Source of the DNA: Rhodococcus rhodnii
GTDB taxonomy: Bacteria > Actinomycetota > Actinomycetes > Mycobacteriales > Pseudonocardiaceae
Length of the DNA stretch: 64,000 bases
Reading direction: 5' to 3'
Assembly (NCBI GenBank): GCA_000720375.1
Contig: JOAA01000013.1
Span: 62,001 to 126,000, forward strand
Shown here: positions 8,462 through 16,884 of the stretch, in pieces
How the letters are laid out: each line of letters starts with the position of its first letter
How positions within the stretch are numbered: position 1 is the stretch's first letter
Notes under the pieces: model-generated
What the model was told of the DNA's origin: nothing
The model's input: only the letters and a program-made list of their open reading frames with translations
The model's database searches: none
Program-made: the position numbers and the translations under genes

Positions 8462-9664
8462 ATGTCGCGACCTACCCTGCGGCGCGCATTGTCTTGTGTC
8501 CTTTCCGCCGTTGCCATCGGGACGTTCTGGCCGGCGGTGCCGTCCGTGAGCGCGGCGCAAGTGCCGCCGCTCTCGCAGTTGCGAGTCCGCAACGTCGAGG
8601 TGGCGTCCGGCCTTGACCGGCCGACCGCCATCGCCGGACTCCCGGACGGCAGACTGCTGATCACGGAGAAGCGCGGCACGATCCGTTCGTACGATCCACG
8701 CACCGGCCTTGCCGCTAAACCCGTGCTGGACATCCAGGATCGGGTAAGCGAAACGGAGAACGAGCGTGGCCTGCTCGGCCTCGCGGTCCCGGCGGATTTC
8801 GCGCGCAGCAACGTGATCTACGTGGCCTACACGCGAACCTCGGACGAAGCGGTGACCCTGTCCCGGTTCCGGCTCGCGACCGGCAAGGAAGAAGTGGTGC
8901 TGGCACAGGAACATGCCGAGTTCGGCAACCACAACGGCGGCCACGTGTCGTTCGGTTCGGACGGTTTCCTGTACTTCGGCATCGGTGACGGCGGCGGTGG
9001 CGGAGACCCGTTGGCAACGGGACAGAACCGGAACACGTTGCTGGGCAAGATTCTCCGGCTCGACGTAAGCCGCGCGTGCGGTCCGCTCGCGTACTGCGTA
9101 CCGAGGGACAACCCGTTCGTCGGCGTCGCCGGAGCACGAGCGGAGATCTGGGCGTGGGGACTGCGTAACCCATGGCGGTTCTCGTTCGACCGGGCCGACG
9201 GTTCACTGTGGATCGGCGATGTCGGCCAAGGCCGGTTTGAAGAGGTCAACCACATCGGCGCCGAACAAGGCGGAGCGAACTTCGGTTGGTCCTGTATGGA
9301 GGGTCCGATCGTGTTCGACCAGACGCGGTGCGACCCGGCCGCGAAATACACCGCACCGATCTTCCACTACCAGTCCGGCATTGAAGGCTGCGCGGTCATC
9401 GGCGGCCACGTGTACCGCGGTAGCCGCTTCGCCAACCTCGCCGCCGGCACTTACGTCGGCACTGACTACTGCTCGGGTACCGCGTTCGCCGTGCGGGCGA
9501 ACCCCGACGGAACCCATACCAGCGCCACGATCGGGACATTCCCCACCGACGTCACCGCACTCGGCCTCGACAACAAGGGCGAGATCTACATGGTCGATGA
9601 CATTCCCGGCCGGCTGCACGTGCTGGCGTTCGAACGTGCCTGCGAGCAGTCCAGGGTGATCTGA
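8462..9664 (+). CDS. Secreted PQQ-dependent sugar dehydrogenase (glucose/sorbosone dehydrogenase family)
   Basis: About 400 residues with a signal peptide and then a six-bladed beta-propeller of the GSDH family, seen in motifs such as RPTAIAGLPDGRLLITEKRG, ENERGLLGLAVPADF, NHNGGHVSFG, GDGGGGGDP, GLRNPWRFSFD and LWIGDVGQG. Members oxidise aldoses or sorbosone outside the cell using PQQ; some have other or unknown substrates. The ATG at 8462 is chosen over 8447 because GGAG lies five bases before it. It is divergent from the second SARP gene and likely under its control through the repeats at 8364. A strong stem-loop follows its stop. Confidence 0.85.
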   Translation: MSRPTLRRALSCVLSAVAIGTFWPAVPSVSAAQVPPLSQLRVRNVEVASGLDRPTAIAGLPDGRLLITEKRGTIRSYDPRTGLAAKPVLDIQDRVSETENERGLLGLAVPADFARSNVIYVAYTRTSDEAVTLSRFRLATGKEEVVLAQEHAEFGNHNGGHVSFGSDGFLYFGIGDGGGGGDPLATGQNRNTLLGKILRLDVSRACGPLAYCVPRDNPFVGVAGARAEIWAWGLRNPWRFSFDRADGSLWIGDVGQGRFEEVNHIGAEQGGANFGWSCMEGPIVFDQTRCDPAAKYTAPIFHYQSGIEGCAVIGGHVYRGSRFANLAAGTYVGTDYCSGTAFAVRANPDGTHTSATIGTFPTDVTALGLDNKGEIYMVDDIPGRLHVLAFERACEQSRVI

Positions 9665-9670
9665 GGCTGT

Positions 9671-9701
9671 GCGGCCCACTTAGTTCCGCTGAGTGGGCCG
9701 C
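9671..9701. terminator. Stem-loop terminator between convergent genes
   Basis: Perfect 10-bp arms (GCGGCCCACT / AGTGGGCCGC) enclose an 11-base loop, seven bases after the dehydrogenase stop. There is no T-run, as is common in actinobacteria. It could serve both the dehydrogenase and the opposite-strand response regulator. Confidence 0.75.
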
Positions 9702-9765
9702 CGCCTCCCCTCGCCGATTCCACTCCCGCCTACACCCACTGGCAGGGTGCTGGCGCCTGGCCGAC

Positions 9766-10404
9766 TTACGGTGGAGTGAGCAGCCGTTGGTTGTACGCCT
9801 CGGCGACGGCGGCGGCGCGGTCGCTGACGCCGAGTTTGCCGTAAATGTTGAGCAGGTGGCTTTTTACGGTGGCTTCGGTGATGAACAGCCGGGCCGCCAC
9901 TTCTCGATTGGTGTTTCCGGCTGCGACCAGGGTGAGGACTTCGAGTTCGCGTTGGCTGAGCACTTGCGGGGCCGGTGTCCGCACGCGGCTCATCAGCCAT
10001 GCTGCCACCGAGGGCGACAGGACGGTTTCGCCTTTGGCTGCCGCCCGGGCGCCGCGGAGCAGGTCTTCTCGCGGCGAGTCCTTGAGCAGGTAGCCGGTTG
10101 CGCCAGCTTCGATCGCCGGTAGCACGTGGCTGTCGGTGTCATACGTGGTCAGGACGAGCACACGCGCTGTGATGCCCTGCCGGGCGAGTTCGGTGATCGC
10201 GGTCAGTCCGTCCATTCCGGGCATGCGCAGGTCCATCAGGATCACGTCGGGCCGGAGTTCCGCCGCCAGCCGCACCGCTTCCGCCCCATCCGAGGCTTCG
10301 CCCAGCACCTCGAACCCGGGTGCGGAGGCGAACATGCTGCTCAGCCCGTCCCGGACCACGGGGTGATCGTCCGCGATCAGCAGCCGGATGGGATCGTCAG
10401 CCAT
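9766..10404 (-). CDS. NarL/FixJ-type response regulator
   Basis: A 212-residue two-domain regulator. The receiver (about 5-120) has the acidic pair D12/D13, the phospho-acceptor D58 in ILMDLRMPGMDG and a conserved Lys in GYLLKDSP. The LuxR-type helix-turn-helix (about 147-210) has LSQRELEVLTLVAAG and VKSHLLNIYGKLGVSDR. Its ATG lies inside the last codons of the histidine kinase gene (8-base overlap), so the pair is a coupled two-component system. It is the last gene of an operon with an ABC exporter and would most simply control that exporter's expression. Confidence 0.93.
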   Translation of the reverse strand: MADDPIRLLIADDHPVVRDGLSSMFASAPGFEVLGEASDGAEAVRLAAELRPDVILMDLRMPGMDGLTAITELARQGITARVLVLTTYDTDSHVLPAIEAGATGYLLKDSPREDLLRGARAAAKGETVLSPSVAAWLMSRVRTPAPQVLSQRELEVLTLVAAGNTNREVAARLFITEATVKSHLLNIYGKLGVSDRAAAVAEAYNQRLLTPP

Positions 10405-11644
10405 TCGTCGCTCCCGTGGGGATACGCGCGGATATCCCGGTCCCGAGGCCGGGTTCGGACTCGATCTGCAGTGTCCCGGACAGGTTCTCCACCCGCTGCC
10501 GCATGATGGTCAGGCCGAAGCTGCCGGTCCGCCGCGCGTCCTTTGTGGATGGATCGAAGCCGGTGCCGTCGTCGCGAACGTCCAATGCCACTTCGTCCTC
10601 CAAATAGGACAGTGTCACGCCGACTCTGGTCGCGTGCGCGTGCTTGGCCACGTTCGCCAACGCTTCCTGCGCCGTCCGCAACAACACGAACTCCGCTTCC
10701 GGTGCCGTTGGCCGTGCTGTACCCGTTGTCGTGAATTGCGCGGCAAGCCCATGCAACTTCGACCATTGGCCTGTGACGTTGGCCAAGGCGTCGCTCAGCC
10801 GACCGGTTTCGAGTGGCTCGGGGCGCAGTGCGTCGACCGAACGCCGGGCCTCGACGAGGCTTTCCTTGGCGAGCTTCTTCACCGCTTCAAAGGGTTTGCG
10901 CCACTGCTCAGGAACGTCGTGGATCTGTTCGGCGGCTTGCAGTTGCGTGATGATCCCGGTGAGCCCCTGTGCCAGGGTGTCGTGGATTTCCCGGGCCATC
11001 CGCTGGCGTTCGTCGAGAATGCCCGCTTCTCTGGCTTGGGCGAGCAGTTGGGTGTGCAGTCCCGCGTTCTCCGCGAGCGTGGTCTCCAACAGCTTGTTCG
11101 TACGGCTCAGTTCGTCGAGCGTGCTGGCGAGTTCGTGTTTCTCCTGCTCGTCCCATCGGAGTAACCACGCCATGCCGGTCATGATGATGATGTTGCCGAC
11201 GATGATGATCACGTGGACCGTCACGCCGAACGTGGTTGACGTGTCCACACTGGACGCTTGGGCCGTCCCGGCCACGACCGCCACGACGGACACCGCCAGC
11301 AGCCGCCATGGCCAGGGCAGGATGGCGAAGGCGTAGATGTACGGGGCCGGAGTGAAGAATCCGAACGCCGGATGCCGCACCACCAGGATCGCGGTCAGCA
11401 CGACAAGCCCGGCGAAGAACACGCCCATGATCACGGGCCGGTCCCACCAGTCGGGGCGCCGGGTGAACATGAAGTACATCCACGCCGCGGTCAACCCGCA
11501 CAAAGCGAGGTCGATGAGCAGGGAGTGACCCGCTGACGGCTCCTCCGCGAACACCATGAACACGGTGAGGAACGCCAAAAGCGAGTACGGGACAACAGTC
11601 ACCAGCAAACGCGGTGGCGGTTCAAGCGCCGGCTCCCTGCTCAA
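10397..11644 (-). CDS. NarL-type sensor histidine kinase
   Basis: About 415 residues. The N-terminal 165 or so form five or six membrane spans without a large outer domain, a layout typical of kinases that sense membrane or cell-wall stress. A coiled linker follows, then HisKA_3 with the phospho-acceptor His near 221 (REIHDTLAQG) and a HATPase with AQEALANVAKHA and DDGTGFDP. The TTG at 11644 is chosen because GGAGGGAGGA lies just upstream. A much longer open frame running back to 12340 is antisense-like shadow over the permease gene. It sits 23 bases after the ABC permease and overlaps its response regulator. Confidence 0.88.
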   Translation of the reverse strand: MSREPALEPPPRLLVTVVPYSLLAFLTVFMVFAEEPSAGHSLLIDLALCGLTAAWMYFMFTRRPDWWDRPVIMGVFFAGLVVLTAILVVRHPAFGFFTPAPYIYAFAILPWPWRLLAVSVVAVVAGTAQASSVDTSTTFGVTVHVIIIVGNIIIMTGMAWLLRWDEQEKHELASTLDELSRTNKLLETTLAENAGLHTQLLAQAREAGILDERQRMAREIHDTLAQGLTGIITQLQAAEQIHDVPEQWRKPFEAVKKLAKESLVEARRSVDALRPEPLETGRLSDALANVTGQWSKLHGLAAQFTTTGTARPTAPEAEFVLLRTAQEALANVAKHAHATRVGVTLSYLEDEVALDVRDDGTGFDPSTKDARRTGSFGLTIMRQRVENLSGTLQIESEPGLGTGISARIPTGATNG

Positions 11645-11667
11645 GGTTCCTCCCTCCGAATCGCAGT

Positions 11668-12417
11668 CTATTGCCAACGGAACCAGCGGACGGCCGCCGC
11701 GGCGCACACAACGGCGTAGCCCGCGAGAACAAGCAGGGGTTGCAGGTCCGGGAAGTCGCCTGCGGACGCGGCTTGCATGGCGATGGCGCCCGCGCCGAGC
11801 GGGGTGTACGCGCTGATGTCCTGCAGCAGCTGGGGCATTTGCGGCAGTGGGATCCACAGTCCGGCGAAGAACATCATCGGGAAGAACAGCACCGTGCCGA
11901 TCGCCGTCGCCACACCACGCCCGGGAGCCACTGCGGTGATGAGCATCCCGACCGAAATCAACGCGGCGCCCGCGAGCAGCCAGCCCACGGCGAAACCGGC
12001 CAGGTTCTCCGGCAGCCGGACGCCGAACGCGACGTTGGCCACCACCAGGAACAGCACGACGGCGACGATCGCCATGGCCGAGTTGGCGGCGACTTGTGCG
12101 CCAAGGACACGGGCAGGGCTGATCGGTGTGGTCCGCATGCGTCGCAGCACACCGTTCTCGCGGTAGGCGGCGAGCATGGTCGGCATGGCCGACAACGCGA
12201 GCATGGCCAGGTTGAACAAGGCTAAGACCGGGACGTACAGGTCGAAGGTGGTTCGGCCGCCGTAGACGTCCTGAGGTTCGTTCAACGCGGGCACGCTGCC
12301 GAGGATGATCAGCAGGACCAGGGGAAAGCCGACGCCCCATAGCGGTCCGGTCTTGTCGCGCATGCTCAGCTTGGTCTCGGCCTTGATCAGGCTCCAGGTC
12401 GGGCTGGTGGCGTTCAC
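11668..12417 (-). CDS. ABC-2-type exporter permease
   Basis: A 249-residue membrane protein with about six transmembrane segments and the layout of ABC-2 permeases of DrrB/NatB type: a short cytoplasmic start, a first span near 28-45, then the main bundle after the LRRMRTTPISPARVL segment typical of these proteins. It would form the channel for the ATPase encoded 14 bases upstream. The substrate is unknown; the family exports antibiotics, lipids or peptides. The linked two-component system suggests induction by the exported compound or by envelope stress. Confidence 0.88.
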   Translation of the reverse strand: MNATSPTWSLIKAETKLSMRDKTGPLWGVGFPLVLLIILGSVPALNEPQDVYGGRTTFDLYVPVLALFNLAMLALSAMPTMLAAYRENGVLRRMRTTPISPARVLGAQVAANSAMAIVAVVLFLVVANVAFGVRLPENLAGFAVGWLLAGAALISVGMLITAVAPGRGVATAIGTVLFFPMMFFAGLWIPLPQMPQLLQDISAYTPLGAGAIAMQAASAGDFPDLQPLLVLAGYAVVCAAAAVRWFRWQ

Positions 12418-12431
12418 GGGTGACTCCTGGG

Positions 12432-13340
12432 TTAGTGGGGGCGGTTGCCGGTCAGCTGGACGTAGGCGTCTTCGAGGCTGGCCTGCACGACACGCAGGCG
12501 TTCGGCGACGATCTGGTTGCGCGCCAGCACTGCGGTGACCGCGTTGAGCACGTTGGCGTCGCCGTTGACGATCACCAAGTCACCTTGGCGGGTCACGCTG
12601 GACACCTCGGGAAGGCCGGTCAGCAACGCGTCCTCGATCGGGCGGGACGGCCGGAACTGGATCCGCTGCTCGATCTCGGCCTGCTCGGTCAACCCCGCCG
12701 GAGTGTCCACAGTGACCACCCGGCCTGCGTCGATCAACGCGATCCGGTCGCACAACCGCTCGGCCTCAGCCATGAAGTGAGTGACCAGCACGATGGTCAC
12801 GCCACTCGAGCGCACGCCCTCGATCAGCGCCCAGGTGTCCCGCCGGGCCTGCGGGTCCAGGCCGGTGGTCAGCTCGTCCAGGATGGCGATCCGCGGGTTG
12901 CCGATCAGCGCCAGTGCGATCGACAAACGCTGTTTCTGGCCGCCGGAGAGCTTGCCGTACTTGGTTTTCGCCTTCTTGGTCAGCCCGAGAATGTCCATCA
13001 GGCCACGCCAGTCCGCCGGCCGCGGGTAGAAGGAGCTGTAGAGCTCCAGCGCCTCGGCGACCTCCAGCCGGGCCGGAAGCTGGCCGTCCTGCAACTGGAT
13101 CCCCAACAGGCGGGTCACTTCCTGCCGATCCCGCAGCGGGTCGAAGCCGAGCACGCTGATCTCGCCGCGATCCGGCGTGCGCAGCCCCGCGATCGATTCG
13201 ACGGTCGTGGTCTTGCCCGCGCCGTTGGGGCCGAGGATCCCGAGAATCTCGCCTTCCCGAACCGTCAACGACACGTCGTCGACCGCGACATTCTCGCCGT
13301 ATCGCTTGTGGAGGTTACGTACCTCGATGACTGGTGACAT
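12432..13340 (-). CDS. ABC exporter ATP-binding protein (DrrA-like)
   Basis: A 302-residue ATPase: Walker A GPNGAGKTT near 37-45, signature LSGGQKQRLSIAL near 134, Walker B with IAILDELTTGLDP, switch His in VLVTHFMAEAERL, and a C-terminal extension typical of DrrA/CcmA-like drug exporter ATPases. It powers the permease encoded next. It is first in a four-gene operon (ATPase, permease, histidine kinase, response regulator) running from 13340 down to 9766. A perfect 16-bp palindrome lies about 80 bases upstream of its start, close to the stop of the preceding gene. Confidence 0.92.
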   Translation of the reverse strand: MSPVIEVRNLHKRYGENVAVDDVSLTVREGEILGILGPNGAGKTTTVESIAGLRTPDRGEISVLGFDPLRDRQEVTRLLGIQLQDGQLPARLEVAEALELYSSFYPRPADWRGLMDILGLTKKAKTKYGKLSGGQKQRLSIALALIGNPRIAILDELTTGLDPQARRDTWALIEGVRSSGVTIVLVTHFMAEAERLCDRIALIDAGRVVTVDTPAGLTEQAEIEQRIQFRPSRPIEDALLTGLPEVSSVTRQGDLVIVNGDANVLNAVTAVLARNQIVAERLRVVQASLEDAYVQLTGNRPH

Positions 13341-13421
13341 GCCGAAAACTCTTCCGGCATCGGCCCGAAGCCACCATTCACCAGCCGACCGGACCTCGAC
13401 CCAGCCACCCGTCGGCCGTTG

Positions 13422-13437
13422 TCAACCGATCGGTTGA
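13422..13437. promoter_or_regulatory. Perfect 16-bp palindrome, TetR-type operator candidate
   Basis: TCAACCGATCGGTTGA reads the same on both strands. It lies one base past the stop of the mannosyltransferase gene and about 82 bases upstream of the ABC ATPase start, in the only gap that could hold the exporter promoter. Its core resembles sites bound by TetR-family repressors of drug exporters. No TetR gene is in the window. Confidence 0.5.
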
Positions 13438-13438
13438 G

Positions 13439-14968
13439 TCACTGCTGCCAGGAAGGCAGCCACAGTTCCGCCTGCCAGCGGGCGTTGGTGATCGAATCGC
13501 CGTTGAGGATCGGCCACAGCCAGATGAAGTTGGCCACCACCAGCCCCACGTACAACGAGACCAGCAGCAGACCTGTGCCGCGTCTTTCGTGTCCGGCACG
13601 GGCCTTTCCCAGGATCTGGCCGAGCACCAGGACGAGGCCGAGGACCAGGAACGCCGACACCGGCGTCATGTAGAAGAAGTACATCTGCCGGTCGAGGTTC
13701 AAAAACCACGGCAGCAGGCCGGCCAGATAGGCCACAAGCACGGCCGCGTAACGCCAGTCCAGCCGGCCGATCATCCGCCACAGGCCCCACGCCACCATCG
13801 GCAGCGCCAGCCACCACATCGCCGGCGTACCGATCAGCATCGTCGCGCTCACGCAGGACGACTCACCGCATCCGGTGGTCGTGCCGTCGGTGTAGTAGAG
13901 CATCGGTCGCAGGCCCATCGGCCACGTCCACGGTTTGGACTCCCACGGGTGCTGCTGGCCCGGTTTGGTGACCAGCTCTTCGTGGAAGTTCAGGACGTTG
14001 CCTGAGTAGGTCCACAGTGAACGCAGGGCCGTGCCCATCAAGTGGCGGTCGACTGCGGTCTCGCTGGCGAACCACGCCCACCAGGTGGCCAGGTACACCA
14101 GGACCGGTACGACCAGCAATGCCCACAGGCCGGGCAGCAGGTCACGGCGGAGCGTGCCCACCCATGGGTGCTTCACTCCGGCGGCGCGGCGGGCCGTGGC
14201 GTCCCAGATGATCATCATCACGCCGAACGCGGCCATCCAGTACAAACCGGCCCATTTCGACGCGCACGCCAGGCCAAGCGACATCCCGCACAGCAGGCGG
14301 TACCAGCGGAATCCCAGTCGCGGCCCGTAGTCCGAGTCGTTCACCCAGCCCTCACGCACCGCCACGGCCAGCCGATCACGCATGTGGTCCCGGTCCATCA
14401 GGAGGAACCCGAACGCGGCCAACACGAAGAAGGCGATGAAGATGTCCAGCATCGCCGTACGGCTCATCAGGTGCAGCACGCCGTCGGAGATCAGCAGGAT
14501 CCCCGCGATCGCGCCGAGCAGGGTGGACCGGGTCAGCCGGCGAGCGATCCGGATGATCATCAGGATCATCAGCGTGCCCAGCACGGCCGAGGCGAAACGC
14601 CAGCCCCAGCCGTTGTAGCCGAAGATCCACTCGCCGATCGCGATCAGCTGCTTGCCCAGCGGCGGGTGAACTGTGAACTCGTAGCCCGGGTTGTCCTCGT
14701 ACCAGCCGTTGCGCAGCATCTGCCACGCCTGCGCGGCGTAGTACTTCTCGTCGAAGACCGGGGTGCCGTTGTGGGTGGGAAAGCCCAGGTTCTGCAGCCG
14801 GACGATGCCGCCGATGACCGTGAGCACGATCGTGACGACCCAGCCGCGTAACCGATCGGTCGGCATCGGCCGCCCGAGCAGGCCGGCTTCGCGGTCGATT
14901 CCGGGGGCCGTGGCGGCCTCTGCTCGTTCGCCCATCTGGCGGTCGGGCCTGGTCACGACGGCTGTCAC
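13439..14968 (-). CDS. pmt: Dolichyl-phosphate-mannose-protein mannosyltransferase (Pmt)
   Basis: A 509-residue polytopic membrane protein of glycosyltransferase family 39. The first outer loop carries the acidic motif in PVFDEKYYAAQAW, and the GWRFASAVLGTLMILMI segment and C-terminal PMT_4TMC-like region match actinobacterial Pmt. It transfers mannose from polyprenyl-phosphate-mannose to Ser/Thr of proteins as they leave the cell through Sec; many secreted lipoproteins are substrates. The GTG at 14968 lacks a ribosome-binding site; an inverted repeat with a possible -10 lies just upstream, so the start could also be the ATG eleven codons in. Confidence 0.92.
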   Translation of the reverse strand: MTAVVTRPDRQMGERAEAATAPGIDREAGLLGRPMPTDRLRGWVVTIVLTVIGGIVRLQNLGFPTHNGTPVFDEKYYAAQAWQMLRNGWYEDNPGYEFTVHPPLGKQLIAIGEWIFGYNGWGWRFASAVLGTLMILMIIRIARRLTRSTLLGAIAGILLISDGVLHLMSRTAMLDIFIAFFVLAAFGFLLMDRDHMRDRLAVAVREGWVNDSDYGPRLGFRWYRLLCGMSLGLACASKWAGLYWMAAFGVMMIIWDATARRAAGVKHPWVGTLRRDLLPGLWALLVVPVLVYLATWWAWFASETAVDRHLMGTALRSLWTYSGNVLNFHEELVTKPGQQHPWESKPWTWPMGLRPMLYYTDGTTTGCGESSCVSATMLIGTPAMWWLALPMVAWGLWRMIGRLDWRYAAVLVAYLAGLLPWFLNLDRQMYFFYMTPVSAFLVLGLVLVLGQILGKARAGHERRGTGLLLVSLYVGLVVANFIWLWPILNGDSITNARWQAELWLPSWQQ

Positions 14969-14970
14969 GG

Positions 14971-14988
14971 CACCCGATCGTACGGGTG
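14971..14988. promoter_or_regulatory. Inverted repeat abutting the Pmt start codon
   Basis: Arms CACCCG and CGGGTG flank six bases, ending two bases before the GTG of the mannosyltransferase gene. Read on the minus strand, the centre is TACGAT, a possible -10 eight bases before the start codon. The layout suggests an operator over the promoter of a nearly leaderless transcript. Confidence 0.35.
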
Positions 14989-15013
14989 ATCGACTTTGCC
15001 GCTGGAGCGGGTC

Positions 15014-15805
15014 TCAGCAGGCCGAGAGGGCTCGGCGGCTTACGGGGAAGTCGAAGAACGTGCTCGGGAACGGTTCGCCGTTCAGCGTGTAGTGCCACCA
15101 TTCCTCGGGAAGGTTGCGGAAACCCACCGCCGCGAGGGTGTTCTTGAGCAATTGCCGGTTCTCCCGCGCTTTGCCGGTGATCAGCGGATTGTCCGTATGC
15201 GACAGGGTGTCGAAGCAGTCGAAGCCGGTGCCCATGTCGACCGTGTTGTCCGGAAAGCGGTTCGGCGCGAAGCACGGAACGAGTGGCTCACCCGGGATGT
15301 ACGGTCGTTGTGGACGCGCGGGCAGCTTGACGATGGTCAGGTCCACAGTGCTCCCGCGGCTGTGGCCGGACTTTTCGGCGATGTAGCCGTCGGCGAACAG
15401 GCGGTCCTTGCGTACGTTGGGGTAGAACTCCGCCTTCATCTTCTCGTCGGCGAGGTCCTTCGCCCACCGCACGAAGTGGTCCACGGCGCGTTGCGGCCGG
15501 TAGCAGTCGTAGACCTTCAGTGTGTAGCCGCTGCTTAACAGGCGTCGCTGGGCCGTTCGCAGCGCCTCGGCCGCGGGCCGGGTGAGGATGCACATCGGCT
15601 GGACGTACCCGTCGATCCGGGTGCCCACGAAGTTGTGCCGTCCTCGGTAGCGCATTTCCTGGATGATCGTCGGCGCCACGTCGGCCAGTGCGACGAACTC
15701 CTTCGGCGCGGTTGGCTCCGCTGCCTGTGCGGGGGCAGCGAACGTGGTCAGTGTCATGACTGCAGTCGCGGCCAGCGTGCACGCGCCTCTGAAAGTTCTC
15801 GGCAT
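15014..15805 (-). CDS. Secreted D-alanyl-D-alanine dipeptidase (VanX-like, M15D)
   Basis: A 263-residue zinc dipeptidase with a signal peptide (cleavage after AQA near residue 28). Zinc ligands can be assigned by the VanX pattern: H148 and D155 in SGHSRGSTVD, and H238 in PEEWWH, with E235 as the general base and R103 in YDCYRPQ for the substrate carboxylate. VanX cuts D-Ala-D-Ala. A secreted copy is more likely to act in peptidoglycan recycling or turnover than in glycopeptide resistance, since no vanH or vanA neighbour is present. The ATG at 15805 is chosen because the signal peptide starts there; the open frame runs further back without coding character. Confidence 0.88.
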   Translation of the reverse strand: MPRTFRGACTLAATAVMTLTTFAAPAQAAEPTAPKEFVALADVAPTIIQEMRYRGRHNFVGTRIDGYVQPMCILTRPAAEALRTAQRRLLSSGYTLKVYDCYRPQRAVDHFVRWAKDLADEKMKAEFYPNVRKDRLFADGYIAEKSGHSRGSTVDLTIVKLPARPQRPYIPGEPLVPCFAPNRFPDNTVDMGTGFDCFDTLSHTDNPLITGKARENRQLLKNTLAAVGFRNLPEEWWHYTLNGEPFPSTFFDFPVSRRALSAC

Positions 15806-15852
15806 GGTCCTTCGTATACCTGGTTTTTCCCTGACGGGCACCGGCCGATCGT

Positions 15853-15981
15853 GTGATGATCCAGGCGCTGGCCGTTGAGCTGTCCACTGAGGACATTGCG
15901 GCGATCGAAGCCGTCGCCTCGCCCGAACGGATCGCCGGCGACCGTTACGACGCAACAAGCCTCACCTTCGTCAACGGCTGA
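15853..15981 (+). pseudogene. Remnant of an aldo/keto reductase gene (C-terminus only)
   Basis: About 43 open codons end in TGA at 15981. From about 15868 the translation reads ALAVELSTEDIAAIEAVASP and then ERIAGDRYDATSLTFVNG, matching the usual C-terminal end of aldo/keto reductases (an LxxEDLxxIE helix, then AGDRY). Nothing upstream in any frame looks like the rest of the roughly 300-residue enzyme. It lies between the dipeptidase gene and the serine hydrolase gene, whose stop codon is the very next base. Probably the scar of a deletion. The frame match is visible; the family call is from recall of typical sequences. Confidence 0.6.
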
Positions 15982-16884
15982 TCACCACATTCGCAGGGCG
16001 TCCCGCAACTGACGGGCGACTTGCGCCATCAACGCCTCAGCTCCGGGCTGCACCGCCGCGGGCACGCGGGATTCGGTGAGTGCGGCGACGGCGAACGCCT
16101 GCCCGTCGTCGTGCTCCACCACGCCCACCTCGTGCCGCAAGTTGAGCAGTGTGCCGGTTTTGGACGACCACCGGGACGAGTCGGACATGAAGTCCGGTGC
16201 CAGTCGGTGCCGTACGACGTTGTCGCCCATCAGCTCGCGTACTTGGGCGGCGACTGTCGGCTGGATGGTCGTTGGGCGCCATAGGCCGTGCAGCAGGTCG
16301 GTGAACGCACGGGCGGATCCGGCGTTCGCGCGGCTGATGTCGAGTTGGGGCACGGGGTGGCCGTGGCCTGCCGTTCCGGCGTTGATGGCCAGGGAGTGGG
16401 CGAGGTGGGCCTCGGCACGGGGAAACCGCTCGGCCGGTGTGTCGACCAGGTCGGCCATGAGGTGTCGGACGGGGATGCCGTCGTGGCCGAGTCGACGCAA
16501 CTCCGCGGTGACGGCGGCAGGCGGTGTGAGTGCGAACAGGGTGTCGGCAGCGACGCTGTCGCTCATCGAGGTGCTGAGGTAGAGCAGGTCCGCCAGTGCG
16601 ATCACCGCGGGATGACGGAACTTGCTCAGGCCGATCGGGCCGGGAATGGTGCTGCGACCTGGGGGTACCGGGATCGGGGTCGCCGGGTCGAGTTCGCCGC
16701 GTGCGACGCGTTCGAGCGTCGCGACCGCGAGAGGCACCTTCACCAGTGACGCGACCGGGTATTCGACGTCCTCGTCGATGCCCAGTTCGTCGCCTGTGTC
16801 GAGGTCGCGGACGAGGAACGAACCACGCAGGCCGGCGTCGTCGAGGGCCTGCCGTGCGTCGCGCAGCACCTTGGTCGTGCCCAT
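15982..16884 (-). CDS. Class A beta-lactamase-like serine hydrolase without signal peptide
   Basis: About 300 residues of the serine beta-lactamase fold: S46-L-V-K49 as the active-site SxxK, S108-D-S at the SDN position, and KTG in SSKTGTLLN near residue 245. There is no signal peptide or lipobox, so it is probably cytoplasmic, unlike true beta-lactamases; such members are often annotated as serine hydrolases of unknown substrate. The ATG at 16884 overlaps the stop of the upstream LysR gene (TGATG) and has GGAG five bases before it, so the pair is coupled. A GTG one codon earlier is an alternative. Confidence 0.8.
   Translation of the reverse strand: MGTTKVLRDARQALDDAGLRGSFLVRDLDTGDELGIDEDVEYPVASLVKVPLAVATLERVARGELDPATPIPVPPGRSTIPGPIGLSKFRHPAVIALADLLYLSTSMSDSVAADTLFALTPPAAVTAELRRLGHDGIPVRHLMADLVDTPAERFPRAEAHLAHSLAINAGTAGHGHPVPQLDISRANAGSARAFTDLLHGLWRPTTIQPTVAAQVRELMGDNVVRHRLAPDFMSDSSRWSSKTGTLLNLRHEVGVVEHDDGQAFAVAALTESRVPAAVQPGAEALMAQVARQLRDALRMW

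Noticed and set aside
2389..9664. An antibiotic biosynthetic cluster, suggested by two SARP regulators
   Set aside because: No polyketide, peptide, terpene or tailoring enzymes are present around them.
11645..12340. N-terminal extension of the histidine kinase frame by 232 codons
   Set aside because: It lies over the ABC permease gene in another frame of the same strand and is Arg-rich; the membrane domain and ribosome site fit a TTG start at 11644.
15014..15805. VanX-like gene as part of a glycopeptide resistance cluster
   Set aside because: No vanH, vanA, vanR or vanS genes nearby, and the protein is secreted, unlike resistance VanX.
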